Shown in pieces: positions 12,704 through 24,469 of a DNA stretch of 64,000 bases; positions within the stretch are counted from its first letter, which is position 1, and each line of letters starts with the position of its first letter. Below the pieces are notes generated by a model that was not told where the DNA came from, ran no database searches, and saw only the letters and a list, made by a program, of their open reading frames with translations. The stretch covers positions 24,094,501 through 24,158,500 of the forward strand of contig CM076949.1 of NCBI GenBank assembly GCA_039566865.1, read 5' to 3'. The DNA is from Aurelia coerulea (taxonomy: Eukaryota > Cnidaria > Scyphozoa > Semaeostomeae > Ulmaridae). The position numbers and the translations under genes were made by a program.

Positions 12704-13207
12704 CAGGGGTGGAGGTGCCCAAAATTGAGCACAGGTATGTGTCTGAAAGATTCTGAGAAATATTTTGGTTTTCTCTTGGAGCAGCCTAAATCGGTGCCAA
12801 TCCATGTAAGAAACCTACAGTTGTTAATGTCTGAAATTTATAAAACAAAACGCAGTCTGAGTCCACCATTCATGAAGGATATTTTCACGCAGCAAAACAT
12901 TAGCTACTGTCTAAGGCATGGTAACAGCCAAAAGTTCGAACCACGTCCTTTCGAGTTGACTCCATTACTTATCTTAGAAATAAACTGTGGTAGCTTTTAC
13001 CGTCAGAAATAAAACAATCAAACAGCCCTCCTATCTTCATCGATCATATCCAAAACAGGAACTTCAAGCCAAAAAATTGGAACTTCAGCTATGGCCATGA
13101 ATATTTACCCAAAGGATACCGAAAACTGGGGAAATCGTAAAAACTGCAACCAAACCAAAGCTAGGATTCGCACATACCCGTCCTCGATTTTGAGCACCTC
13201 CACCCCA
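12704..13207. mobile_element. Foldback element with CAGGGGTGGAGGTGC ends
   Basis: The left end CAGGGGTGGAGGTGC and the right end GCACCTCCACCCCAG are inverted, as are ATTGAGCACAGGTATGTG and CACATACCCGTCCTCGATTTTGAGC. CAGGGG ends suggest the hAT group, but no clean 8-bp duplication is visible. The interior carries a LINE-like coding fragment. Confidence 0.65.
12725..13012 (+). pseudogene. LINE reverse-transcriptase C-terminal fragment inside a foldback element
   Basis: A 95-codon open frame reads IHVRNLQLLMSEIYKTKRSL followed by SPPFMKDIF and a SYCLRHG block. That order (IHxRNLQxLxxEIYK, PxxMxxIF, YxLR) is typical of the C-terminal region of CR1/jockey/RTE-like LINE proteins in marine invertebrates. 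No RT core adjoins. It is enclosed by the inverted repeats at 12704 and 13207, so either a LINE piece was captured or the foldback grew around it. Confidence 0.6.
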
Positions 13208-13599
13208 GGGTGTATGCTAGAAAATTATCGAAAATAGCAGTATCATTTTGTCCAAAAATTTAAGATTCTAAAACTAGTTAAACCAGCTTGGTGTGTTAAA
13301 CAAAATGATATCCCTCAACAATCTAAACAAAAATGTCCCTATTTCAGCGTTGATAACTGCTGTCAATTTATATACCCCTGAGGTTATATTTGTTATGCGT
13401 TTGGACTAAGTATAAAGCATTCTTCTTGCTCTACTTTCAGATAGAGGGTTTCTACTTCTCATGTCCAGTTGATAGACAATTCCCAAGCTGAGCTGGTCTC
13501 CGCAAAAAATTCCTTCCTTGTCCCTTCAATTTGTGAGGCTCCTCGGCAATGAACATTGTTTTTTTCTTAAATCTTTCTCAACTCAAGGAGAGGGACAAC

Positions 13600-14312
13600 A
13601 TGGGTTCCAACTCTTTAAATTGATGTAAAATGGTGGGTGTAAAATTATATGACCTATTTCTTTGAATTGAATGGCTTGAAAGGAACTTTGGCTTCTTTGC
13701 TATGATTCTACCGTTAGACTTTTCAGGAATCTTGAATATTTTTGGAAATTACAGCGTAATTTATATTTCAACTCATTTGAGGCTATGACGTCATCAGATT
13801 TCTAAATCGTAAACCAGGAGAGTAAACAGACGTTCGCACGATACCATGTTGTAGAAATTCATAAACCATGGTTTCCTTGGAAATAACTCTGTGATTTCTC
13901 GACCAGTTTAGAAATTTTGATAGTTTTTTAAGTTTTTTCGACATTTTTCTTTAATTCGCAAACAAGAAGAAAACCACTCTAATTCTTTTTTTTTTTTTTT
14001 TTTTTTATATTCAATATGAAAATTTACAAAAACGAGGTACTTAAGACCATACTTACAAATTACTTAACTACATAACAAAGATGATAACCCGGGAAGCAAG
14101 AACCCATGACTATCCCAGGGTCATTACATAGAACATTAAACTAAATTACATCACTCTAATTACTCTAATTCTGAATATAATGAAGCTTTCAAAAAATTTC
14201 AACGGTAGAAATATAGCAAAATAGCTAAAGTTTCTTTCAAGCTATTCAATTCAAAGAAATAGGTCATACAATTTTACACCCACCTTTTTGAAGATTTGAA
14301 ACCCATATTTTT
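13600..14312. mobile_element. CRE-box MITE, copy 1, interrupted by a retroposon
   Basis: The left arm contains GGTTCCAACTCTTTAAA...GGTGGGTGTAAAATTATATG and GAATGGCTTGAAAGGAACTT; the right arm gives the complement (CATACAATTTTACACCCACC). It carries TGACGTCA at 13786-13793. A ~167-bp insertion at 13985-14151 splits the right half. Same family as 15625-16147, 29147-29572, 55359-55880 and 61068-63615. Confidence 0.85.
13985..14151 (-). mobile_element. Poly(A)-tailed retroposon insertion
   Basis: A 21-nt T run (13986-14006) marks the poly(A) tail of a sequence on the minus strand. The insertion is flanked by CACTCTAATT at 13975-13984 and again at 14152-14161, a 10-bp target duplication within the host MITE. 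About 145 bp of body shows no coding sequence. It looks like a 5'-truncated LINE tail or other retroposed transcript. Confidence 0.75.
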
Positions 14313-14418
14313 CCTTCATAAAATTTTCTTCTGGTCTGGTCATATCTGCGAGTGTGTTGTTCTTTGCAGGCACGGCCTCCTTTAGGTGACACATCTGTTC
14401 CTTTTGCGTCGTGTTGTG

Positions 14419-17400
14419 CTACCTCTCAGGTTCATTGAACAAAAGAAGTCCCAGTTGCCTTTGCGAGCCCTCATACCTTGCTTTTGCACCAAGGCAATGA
14501 TTGTATTTTGTTTTACTCAGCGATTTATCGCAATTCTTTGGATGCCACATGTGAAACAATCCTGGGTCTGGTGCTCGAATGATCTTCAATGGAGTCTTCA
14601 TGAATCTGTTAATAAACAATGCTGGTATGAACATGGGTATTGTGGACACGATTTGTGTCGATCGTGTCCACAATACCTGGCCTAAATGTTAATAAATGAA
14701 TGAATGTAGTTCGTTACCTTGCTCGTCTTCATTTCATGAGTATCTCTGCGCTTTTGCCTCGGCAGCGATTCTTGCTTACTCAAGTTCATAACGGCCTAAG
14801 GTTTTTGAACAGTGCCGCGCTCTAAACTAGTTCAATTTTCAGTTTCAGGATGAGTCGTTCGAGAGCTGCGACGATCTGGGAACTAGTTTAGAGCGCGGCA
14901 CTGTTCAAAAACGTTAGGCCGTTATGAACTTGAGTAAGCAAGAATCGCTGCCGAGGCAAAAGCGCAGAGATCCTCATGAAATGAAGACGAGCAAGGTAAC
15001 GAACTACATTCATTCATTTAGTAACACTTAGGCCAGGTATTGTGGACACGATCGACACAAATCGTGTCCACGATACCCATGGTATGAATAAATGCAGGGA
15101 TTCAAAACGGCCTGCTTCAACCAGCATGCTCTGCGCGTGTCATCTCTTCGTTGTCGCCATTTTAATTTACCAAAAAAAGGAAAATGTATTTGCCAAGCAA
15201 ACTGGTAAACGGACCCTAAGAAGTAAATGACCTCTTTGTATAAATAGGACAAAGAAAGAAACCTAAACACCTCATTGTTTTCTTTGGCTTTGCTTTCTTT
15301 CGCCAAACGCTGGATTATCAAATACAATAGGCTATTGTTAAGTGCTGTAGCAAATCATCTATGCAGCCGATTAGTCAAATTGCGAATGTAAACAAATTGG
15401 GCGGTAAATAATAGCTTGAAACATAGGTGGCTATCTCACTGAAGCTGCGTGCTAAAATTGATTTTTGAGAGTTCGAGTTCCCACCCTGTCGAATCTGTTA
15501 CGCAGAGCGAGAAGAGCTCTCTGTAATTCCAGGCTAAAGGAATCACGAGGTGTGGTCACGTGGAGAGGAAGGACAAGGACACTGCTTTAGCTTCTCAGTG
15601 TCTTAAAAACTACCTGCGGATGCCAGCATAGGTTCCAAATCTTTAACTCGGCATAAAAAGGTGGGTGTAAAATTTAATGACCTATTTCTTCTGATTGAAT
15701 GGCTTGAAAGAAACTTTAGATACCTATCTATAATTCTATCGTTGGATTTTCCAGAAATTTTGAATATTTTCGAAATTACAGTGTATCTTACATTTCAAGT
15801 CATTTGAGGATGTGACGTCATCAAATTTCTAAATCATAAACCAGATGAGTGACAGACTTTTGCTTGATATCACATTGTAGACATTCGTAAACCATGGTTT
15901 TCTTCGAAATTATTTCATGTTACGTCAAACAGTTTAGAAATTACGATGGTTTTAAGTTTTTTTGAAAATATTTCTTGAATTCTTGAAAAAGAAGAAAAAC
16001 ACTCCAATTCTGAAAATATTAAAGACCTCAGAAAAATACAACGGTAGAATTATAGAGAAATAGCTAAAGTTTCTTTGAAGTGATTCAGTTCAGAGCAAAG
16101 GTCACTCATATTTACACCAGCCTTTTCAAAGATTTGGAACCTATGCTGCGGATGCTACATAGAAATAAAGAGAAAAGCTGTTACCGTAAACGCTCTATTT
16201 AGCCCCCCTCTCTATAAATCCCCCCCCCCCAATTATATCAAATTCCAGAGGTTACCAAAGATTTTCCATTTATTGAGCTAAATAAGTTTTCATGTTAATT
16301 TTGATATGGTTTGTGATAAAACTTTGTCGAAATATTTAACTCGTAATATTGTATGTCTAAACCGCAAAATGTGGAGTAAAAGAACTAAAAAGTGTCCAAA
16401 ATTAAATAGGCCCCCGGGGGCGTAATAGAGCTTTTACGGTATTACGTTCTGGTTCTTTTGCAGCTAATGGGATCGAAAAGCAACACTACAATTGAAAAAT
16501 AGACTGTTTTACATTTCATTTTATGCCAAATGGATGAATACTAAAGAGCAAATACCTGCTGAAAAGATCATTATCTTCTCCACCCCAACCCTTGATTTTC
16601 AAATTAAATCCTCCAACTTTGAGATAGTCACTTCGGTACATACAAGTCATGCCAAATCCCAAGGGCCTCCACGTTCCTGATTCTTCATCGATCTCGACAC
16701 TGTATTTATTAGTTTCGTTTCTCCTCGAAATATATGGATTGTACTGCGAAAATATTATAGGGTAATAAACTTGCTTGTTCGGTTGCGTATTGATGCGGCA
16801 TCGGCGAAGGAAATTACGATCAAACGAAACATCGACATCGCAAAAGAACATTAATACATTCTTGTTGCCGTTCCAGCGTTTTACGCCGTCGTCTAACGCA
16901 CGACCGCGCGAGAATGGTAAATCTTTTCGCATTATATCGATACCAGCGAATTTTGTATTCTTACTGAATTGAACCATCCTTTCTTTTAATCTAATACTGC
17001 TTGTTGCGTTCCCATAAATAACAACTGTTAGGAAGACATTTTCTCCATGTTTCACGCAGATTTCGCGAAACATTTGGATAAATTTATCAAGCGATTCTGC
17101 TCGTCCTGATAGCGGTAATATGATGTTGATCAATTCGCGTATTTTCGTGCTCTGGTCAATTATTTTTCCATCTAAGATGTACGGACCAAGCGGTCGTAAT
17201 ACCGGAATATTGAAAGCCTTTCCTTTCTTTGTTTTAATTGTAAATATATATTGATTCCCTTTCATGGGGTCAGATTTGAAAATTACGTCCATAACTCGCG
17301 ATTTCTCCCCGTTTTCTTTCGTCTTTTTATTAAATTCTTTGAGTCCCCAGTTTAGACCAGCCTTCAAATCAGCGTTTCGATGCTTCGCTCCGAAATTCCC

Positions 17401-18159
17401 GATATTTTGCCTCGGTTTCATGTAAAGTGGTTGAGCCTCGTATACAGCATGCATATCACTCGTCATATAAATTTCGTCCTTCTGTTTTTCAACTCTCTTC
17501 GGCAAGAAATATGTGGAACAATTTTTAGCTATCGTCTGCTTTTTAACAACCTCGCCATATCGTATTAATTTCTCAGTGATATTCGTCTGCTCGTAAATCG
17601 CAACTTGGTGTTTCAAATCCCGCGTAATATCCATATATTGCCGTAGAATATCTGACATTCGTTTTAACGCCATACAACAAGGCCGTTTCCCCGTGCTCGC
17701 AATTTTAGCGAGATTCTCTGGGAAAGGAGTTGGTTCACTTTTTGTTTTTTTCACCACTTTCAAGTTTTGATTTGCTTCTTTCTGCAAAGCCGCACCTTTT
17801 TTATGTAGAGCGTCATCGTTTTTTTCAAGCGACCGCTTCTTCTTCGTTATATTCATATTAACAGCTGCCGCTGACACTGTATTATCCGTTTCCGTGATAT
17901 TCAACATTGAAATCTTTTTCCGCAATGTGTTTATAACCTTCTCGCGATATTTCAATAGTTTCTCTTTAGTGCGAATCTCTTGTCTAAGATGAAGAACCAG
18001 CCGTTTGTCAAGTTCGCAAGTCCAGGTTCCTGCACGAAACGCTTCCAATGATGTCCGCGCGGATAGATAATACGATGTGGAAAACATGAAGCGGAATGTA
18101 TGTAAAGCGGCGAATACGATAACAACAGCAAGCAGTCCTTTGACGTATACGTAAACCAT
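14419..18159 (-). CDS. CSGALNACT: Chondroitin sulfate N-acetylgalactosaminyltransferase-like (two exons)
   Basis: Exons on the minus strand are 18159-16556 and 14605-14419, joined at phase 2 (AG|A) with donor GTATTTG and acceptor TTATTAACAG, giving 596 residues. It is a Golgi type II glycosyltransferase: a membrane anchor at residues 8-26, then a basic, coiled-coil-prone stem, then the CHGN domain from about residue 330. The DxD motif is DVD at 441-443 (FFCDVDVSF), and the catalytic WGGED is at 525-529. The second exon completes the domain with IRAPDPGLFHMWHPKNC and SKARYE/QLGLL-like residues, matching the end of CSGALNACT1/2. The family adds GalNAc in chondroitin chain initiation or elongation. 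The stem is longer than in vertebrate enzymes. The choice between the two vertebrate paralogues cannot be made. Upstream 5' UTR exons are unknown. The intron carries a palindrome, a SINE and two inverted-repeat elements. Confidence 0.92.
14632..15080. mobile_element. 449-bp palindromic element 27 bp from a 3' splice site
   Basis: Inverted arms of roughly 185 bp run from CATGGGTATTGTGGACACGA to the complementary CGTGTCCACGATACCCAT, around a ~75-bp centre. Each tip contains a second nested inverted repeat (ATTGTGGACACGA and TCGTGTCCACAAT). The 8-mer GGTATGAA flanks it at 14624-14631 and 15081-15088, a target duplication. It lies in the CSGALNACT intron, ending 27 nt upstream of the last exon on the minus strand. 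Confidence 0.9.
15418..15610 (+). mobile_element. tRNA-derived SINE
   Basis: It shows an A-box-like GTGGCTATCTCACTGAAGC (15428) and a B-box-like GTTCGAGTTCC (15471-15481), then a tail TGTAATTCCAGGCTAAAGGA followed by ATCACGAGGTGTGGTCAC. The tail is shared with the minus-strand copy at 51825-52023. Box spacing (about 40 bp) fits a pol III internal promoter. It is not a tRNA gene: there is no acceptor stem pairing. Confidence 0.8.
15625..16147. mobile_element. CRE-box MITE, copy 2
   Basis: 523 bp with perfect 20-bp terminal repeats AGCATAGGTTCCAAATCTTT and complement. The flanking 9-mers GCGGATGCC (15616-15624) and GCGGATGCT (16148-16156) differ only in the last base, a likely 8-9 bp target duplication. 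TGACGTCA lies at 15813-15820. No ORF. It lies in the CSGALNACT intron. Confidence 0.92.
16182..16441. mobile_element. 260-bp inverted-repeat element, TACCGTAAAAGCTCTATT ends
   Basis: The left end TACCGTAAACGCTCTATTTA and the right end AATAGAGCTTTTACGGTA are inverted; C- and G-rich runs follow each end. It is about 115 bp from the donor of CSGALNACT exon 1. No coding capacity. Confidence 0.75.
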
Positions 18160-19757
18160 TTTGTTAAGCGTCGTGCGTTTGGAGTGCCTTCAAGAAGAAC
18201 CTGTGAGGAAAGAAACAGATAAATCATTATCGTCAATTGGAAGCTGTATGAAGAAATCTCAATTTGACAGTTTACAAAATTGAGACTACGTTAGCTAAAT
18301 TTAAAAGAACTCATCTTCACAACAGGTGAAATTTTGAATGACATTACAGTATAATGGGGTAGGTAGGCGACACAGCAGCCCTACAGCAGCACGTAAAATG
18401 CATATATAGGCTATCAATAAAGTATAAAGTAAGTGTACCGTTGAAGAGGGCCTAACCATTCGAAGAAAACAGGCATCAGTTTAGTCTCTTGCAAGGCTAT
18501 CAATAAAGGATATAAAAGCAAGAATCAGCTATTTCTGTATGGGGGCTATAACATGAGCGTATGAGATGCAGAACGTTTAGGGAGCTTGTTATGTATTTTG
18601 CCCAAGCTTGATATGATGACTGCAGTGAATTGAAAGTGCCTGAATGGGACCTGAAATACGATGAATTTTCTCTGACAAGGGGGCTGCAACCCCCTCTAGC
18701 CTCCTATGCATGTATGGGGCTTGTATGACAGGGACATAGACTCAATATCTGCCTTTACCAAACCATGCTTGCTGGCTCACAGTATACATGTACTTTCTGT
18801 CAGAAACCATGAAATTGGCCCAGGACTGAAAGTTTGTTACGTATGACTTTGGAGTTGAGTTCTAAAAATGGTCTCTTATCAAAGAAAACACACGTATCCC
18901 TCTACAACTTACCATTACCAAAACATGACCGTTCTCGACATAAGTGGCTGCAATGTGTCCCATCTATTCAGACATCAGGTCTAAGGAGGTCTGTAACCTA
19001 AGGTGGCCAATTGACTGTCTAGAAGACCAACCAGTCCAGTTTACCTCAAACATGCATGTATAAATCTTCCTCTATAACTGTATTAATTCCGCCGATCAAC
19101 CAAAGTCCAAAGCCCTTGCTCCTAAGAATCTCCACTACTTCCAGGTTAAACTTGTTGTCCAATCAGATAAGACCTCTCACTACCAAAGCACTTCATGCCA
19201 GGCAACCCAGCAGATGTTTAACCTCGAGGCGGAGTTTAACAGCCTCTTTCTAGGTCACAATTGTTCTGTGCACGGCAGAAGCAAGATACTCGTATACCTC
19301 TCACAGCCAATGATTCTTACGTCTTTATGGCTTTTCTAAGCGGTTTACTCACAGGAAACGGTGCCCTGTCATGTTGTTGATAAGACAGCCTCACTAAATC
19401 GATATAAATCTTTCCAGACCTAATTTTCACAGGGCTGCTAAGAGTTTTGCTTTGTAAAGCCCCTCCTGGAAGAAATAAAAAGATTTGGCCCGTGTGTTTG
19501 AGAGATACAAGAAAACAAACGAGAGTTCGGTGGCATTGTGCGTGAAATTATTTGTGGCCATGCCCCTTACATGCAGTAAAACGTTCAACTTAAAAGTCAA
19601 GGGGCCTCTCGAAAACTTTCGAGATTCTGTAGGCCATTTTCCTTGGCCTTTGGTTTTCGGCAACAGCATTGGTTTTATCAGTGAGTGACCTAAACTTGCT
19701 CCAAATCTATTTCGCCAACTGTAATAAGTCTATCTATATTTGACGAAATAGACTTAG
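18160..19757. promoter_or_regulatory. Upstream region of the CSGALNACT gene; no other gene seen
   Basis: The first few hundred bases should hold the promoter and any 5' UTR exon of the minus-strand gene, but I see no decisive element. Short open frames here lack family resemblance. CTATCAATAAAG recurs at about 18411 and 18497. Confidence 0.4.
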
Positions 19758-19766
19758 GGCACGTCT

Positions 19767-20836
19767 TAGACTGATTACGATTGAGTAATTGAGTCCTAGT
19801 AATCGCTACCACCCACCCACCCTACTCGCTCATACTAGGACTCATGGCTTCCCAGCCAAATGGCTGGCCCTATTTAGGCCGAGTACCACAAGAAGTTGTG
19901 TTACCAATCACAGAGCTTCATTTTGGTCACATGACTTAACTTCGTGGTCACATGATTTTTTTCTTGACAATGATTGGTTTATTTTCAGTAGCTGCCAAAA
20001 AGAGGCTAGAAATGATATTTCCCGGACCACTGATTGACACAACCGAAAGATGGCGGCAACTAGTCGCAAAGCTGCGAGGCCGAAGCACTTCAGGGCTTAG
20101 GGGCGAAGGCTCTGCAACAACAATTATCTTTCGTTCCTTGGTGAGCTCAATTTAATACTTGCAGCAGTTACAATCATTGAAGAGAAGAGGAAGACTACAT
20201 TCGTAAGAAAATTAATTCAGTCTCGACAATGCCTTTGATCAGTTCAAAGCCGCGTCGACAGGGTCGAAACCCGGGGGGGGTACTCATATATTTTTCCGTA
20301 CGGGGACGTGCCGCCGAACAGGGTATCATTTTCAGGATTCCTACTCCGGGACAGGGTATCACTTTTGTATAGTGGGCTCCATGACAGGGTCCATATTTTG
20401 TATAATTGACTACGTATCGTCGCTGTAAGCTATTTGCACTCCGCGAATATGATTTAAATCGTTTGGATGGCAACATTTCCGCATTTTCTGATAGATTTCT
20501 ATCAAATTTCTATGAAATTCCCAGGGCAGCCTACATTTTTTACGAAGAAACCCAAGAACAGGGTATCGTTTTTACAGTTTTACTCCGGGACAGGGTATCA
20601 TTTTCGGGAATTTTACTCCGGGACAGGGTGCCTTTTCAGATTTTCCAGCGGCACGTCCCCGTATTTTCGTAAATCAAGTACCCCCCGGGGGTCGAAACCC
20701 CTTCGCGCCATTTTTCTCTCTCACCCAGACCTCAAATCAGACCGTTGTGAGCCGTTGTGAGTATGACCGTTGTGAGTATGAGCGAGTAGGGTGGGTGGGT
20801 GGTAGCGATTACTAGGACTCAATCGTAATCAGTCTA
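19767..20836. mobile_element. 1.07-kb TIR element, TAGACTGATTACGATTGAG ends, 9-bp duplication
   Basis: Terminal inverted repeats of about 60 bp (TAGACTGATTACGATTGAG...ATCGCTACCACCCACCCACC) are flanked by an exact 9-bp duplication GGCACGTCT (19758-19766 and 20837-20845). This is diagnostic of the Mutator group by length, though the transposase is absent. The interior includes a CpG-rich tract near 20050 with ATGGCGGCAACTAG and a nested inverted-repeat element (20271-20690). End sequence resembles the elements at 58772 and 60150. Confidence 0.9.
20271..20690. mobile_element. Nested inverted-repeat element with C/G-run ends
   Basis: The left CCGGGGGGGGTACTC...GGGGACGTGCCGC and the right GCGGCACGTCCCCG...GTACCCCCCGGGG are inverted. 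GGTCGAAACCC stands on both sides (about 20262 and 20690), an 11-bp or shorter duplication made ambiguous by the C/G runs. CTCCGGGACAGGGTATCA recurs three to four times inside in both halves. Confidence 0.75.
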
Positions 20837-20845
20837 GGCACGTCT

Positions 20846-23800
20846 ACCTATGACCAAGAATGTTGCTCAATCAGGGAAAAATTTCCACCAGAAGACCGCT
20901 TGAAACTAAAATATATTTTCCTCAAATAGAACAGAACGTCGGACGTGGCCTAAGTTCCCAATTTTCCCTTTGTTTTCACAGACCTTTCTGCAGTCATTTA
21001 CTGCATAGCCGTAAGGTTTTATTCTACAGTAGGCGATTTTGACACGTTTCAAGCCATATAAGGTCAGGTCCCTCGATAAGATGGTAACTGTAACATTGCT
21101 ATATATCTGTTAATCTAGTTAAGTAAGTGCTGCCTGCTAGATATATAGTGTTGTATTTTTTTCAAGTTTCTGACAGGTTGCTACATCTTTTGTTTTGAGG
21201 GGGTATCAGTTGTGGGGGAGCTTTATTAACACCAAATATCAAGAAGTTAAAGCCTGTTTAGATTAAATTAAAATGAGGAGGTTGAAACCCGGAAATTCAG
21301 GTTTTTTGGAGGAAGGTCTAGGACTCTTCGCAACTCTGATACAAGCCTTGTAATGATATTGATGATGACCTCGTTTCAATATTCCCTCTTTGACGTCAGT
21401 ACAACGTGACAGACTGTTGGCATCATAATCACACGATGAAAATAGATTCAGAAGGGGAACTCTCTTGAAACAGATGCCCGACGACGCTTTCTGTGGTCTT
21501 GAGACCAGTTGATTATTCAGCAAGAAAAGCCACATTATTTGTTGGTGTAACCATATAAAGTTTTCAATAGACTTCTTTGGTGATATTTTGCTTTGCAAGA
21601 TCTGCAGGGTACCAAAACCACACACAATATATCGCTCACTTGTTGATTATTTCCCATTGTTAATTGCTTGCCCAATCAATGGTGGCCACCATGACTGTAC
21701 GTATGGCCACTGAACATCTAATAAAAACATAACCAGGGCAACCAGAGGGGCAAGGACCAATAATTCTATGGCCTGCAATGTTGATAAGAGTCTAGTCAGC
21801 TGAAATTGTTGAAACCAATGTATGGGATATATTGAATAAAGGGGCCTTTTAATGTATCGGATATATTGAATAAAGGGGCCTTTCAAAATCTTTTATCATA
21901 AACCATTTACGATAGATTTCCGTCCCGGCAGCAATTAGTGTTTGTTTGATTGCAAAGAGAAAAGGGATGAGTAATCTAAGAAAAAAATTTTCTGCACAAA
22001 ACAAAAGGAGTTCTGTTTCTCAAAGGTCGGGTAACCCAACTTCTAAATATAAGGTTTACTCATTATGCTTTATTTACTAGATGTACTCAAAACAGTCCAA
22101 AACTCACTTTCTATGGCCGAAAAGAGTAGCCTGCGTGCGGACAGGAAAGAGCCCCTTTTCGTTCCAAGCATTGGTTTATGTAGGCTCCTATCCAGAATTA
22201 CAACTCAATCAAAAGATGGAGCAAAAGTGCATCCTGTCCCTGCAGGGGTCCTATACCATCATGATTGCTTCAGTACTTTCAAAATGATGAAATCGAATTT
22301 CTCAACTTTGCTCTATGCCAATTTCTAAGTGTAATACTTTTGTGTGCCAGGGTGGGCCATGTAAAAGTCATTTCTACTGCAGCCTCTTTCTACCATGTCC
22401 AAAAGTGTGCTCCTAAAACCAGACAAGTTGCTTCTCTGCGATCAATATCGCCCTAAAATAGGACGCAGAGCTTGCCAATACTGTATAGGCACTCAAATCG
22501 GAGGGAGGTGAGAGATTACTAGATTGGATTTCTGCAGCAATAATTCCATTCCATTATTTGATGTTTCTGTTTAACCTCGGGTTTAACCTCGCTCTTTCAT
22601 AAGACAAGATAAGACCATATCACAATAATCTATCACCAAACTTTGCACTATTACGTCAAACTCATGCCTACACTACAATATCCTGAATAATATCAAACAG
22701 GGATTAGATTTCAAATCCAAGGCAAAATCCTGGAGGAAGTTATCGACCTGTAACCGAGAATAGGCCAAAGAATAGTTTCTTACCAGCCAACTGTTCTTTA
22801 AATGCAACGCTTTCAGCAAGTAATTCTTTACGTAAAACTGACGATTTGGTTGAGGGTTACTTGTGGACCCTTTCAAGTGATATATTCATCACCATGTCCA
22901 TCCTGCTTTGCGCTTTTCCTTGCTGCTAGCATCACTTGAAGTGACTTTCTCTTTGTGGTCTTTGGTCGCGATCTTTTTACCCTGTGCCAGGAAGGCGATC
23001 TTGTGTTATTGTCTGACGTCAGTTTAACATTTCTTTCATTCTCTAATCGCCTTACAAACGTCTCAAATAACGTCTATTAAATTCCGATCTGGTTGACAAT
23101 AAGCTCCGTTAGCTGACCACACAATATGGGACGTTTAAATCCTCAACAAAACAAAGCCCCGCTATCATAGTTTTTTATTTATATTTCTCAGGTCTGCTGA
23201 TTGCCTTGTGTGATTGATTAAAAACCAATATTATCCACTTAGAAATGCTGTTAGGCTATTGAGTTCAAGCCCTAATTTGCTGAGATCCTGTCAAAGTTTT
23301 TCCTCCTTCTCGTCATAAAATATGGAACCTTGAACTCCTACGTTTGCTTGAAGAGCAACGAGAGTTCGGACCACTGTAAGGTGGAATGGTATAGGAGTCA
23401 TGATGACAAACATAGGATTTTTCATTTCATTTCAATATTTCATCTCCTATTTCAGGACTAGTAGATTATAATTTACATATAAATATACGAAATCTGAAAC
23501 AAAAGTAACGCTAGAGTTTTAACATAGAATGATAACGAATTTGTACGCGGACAACCAAGAGTTTCATTGCCATGGTCTGCAGTTTATAAAACATGCTTTA
23601 TGAGACCATAGTCCGCAGAATACCACCCGCAGCATGCTTTTCCAACGGGTAATTGGATAACCAGTGATCAACCAGTGGTTAGGAACAACTGATCTTCAGA
23701 TCACAAAATTACAGGTGCTACTTTCAAAAGTTAGTCATAGTCTTTGTTTTATTATGCTGCCAACAACTCATAACCTTGAAATTTAAATTAATTACGTCAA

Positions 23801-23952
23801 TGAAAATACGAAAGGATACTTGTTAAAATGAATAATACACATTGTGCACTCCTTCGCAGCGTGTGGCTAATTCCTTGCCCGGAAACCATGTATTGCACGT
23901 CAAAATACATTCAGACCTTCGTACGATAAGCTGCGTCTTATTTTTCAAACTG
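20846..23952. other. Intergenic sequence without a recognised gene
   Basis: No exon of a known family was found on either strand. There is a direct repeat of GGATATATTGAATAAAGGGG at about 21825 and 21858 (33-bp spacing). A solo terminus of the TAGCCTGCGTGC element appears near 22126. Reading frames of 60-120 codons exist but have no family resemblance. Confidence 0.5.
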
Positions 23953-24215
23953 TTAAGAACCATTGTCACCCAAGGTCCTTTGTGGGCACGCTGAAGTTCA
24001 GGACGATCTGTAAATAAATTTTAGCCTATGAGGAAACCATGCATTCACACTGCAGTAATTGCAGTGATAGAAAAGTTTTTACTTTTCACAAACTGTTGCA
24101 TCAGTTCAACTATTGCTCTGTGGATTTACAGTTTCAGTTTAGGCCGAATTTGATTTTCAGACAGTTTGAAATTATAGCGTGCCCGCAAAGGACCCTGGGC
24201 GACAATGGCTCTTAA
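23953..24215. mobile_element. 263-bp foldback element, TTAAGAACCATTGTC ends
   Basis: The left end TTAAGAACCATTGTCACCCA + AGGTCCTTTGTGGGCACG and the right end CGTGCCCGCAAAGGACC + CTGGGCGACAATGGCTCTTAA are inverted. AAACTG stands on both sides but an exact duplication cannot be fixed. A half copy is at 43575-43690. Confidence 0.8.
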
Positions 24216-24394
24216 ACTGAAGTCATAGCTGTTCAAGATCTTGAGGTTTACGAGTCAAGTACGAGTTTGGCAAAAAATCCTGAAAACCTTATTTATCTGC
24301 CAGAAATAGTATTGGGAAGGTAGAAGAACCGAACAAGTGCATGAATTTTCTATTAATTCATAGAGATTTGTTACTCTCCAATTCAGAGGTTCTC

Positions 24395-24469
24395 TACCCT
24401 GGGTACCAGCCTCTCTAACATAAAAACAGAGTCTCTGTTTTTATGTTAGAGAGGCTGGTACCCAGGGTA
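24395..24469. mobile_element. 75-bp near-perfect hairpin element with 9-bp duplication
   Basis: TACCCTGGGTACCAGCCTCT...complement folds end to end with only a 2-3 nt centre. It is flanked by GAGGTTCTC at 24386-24394 and 24470-24478, an exact 9-bp target duplication. Second family member at 10135-10206. Confidence 0.93.

Noticed and set aside
21263..21625. 120-codon frame on minus
   Set aside because: No recognisable domain, no splice sites, no neighbouring exon.
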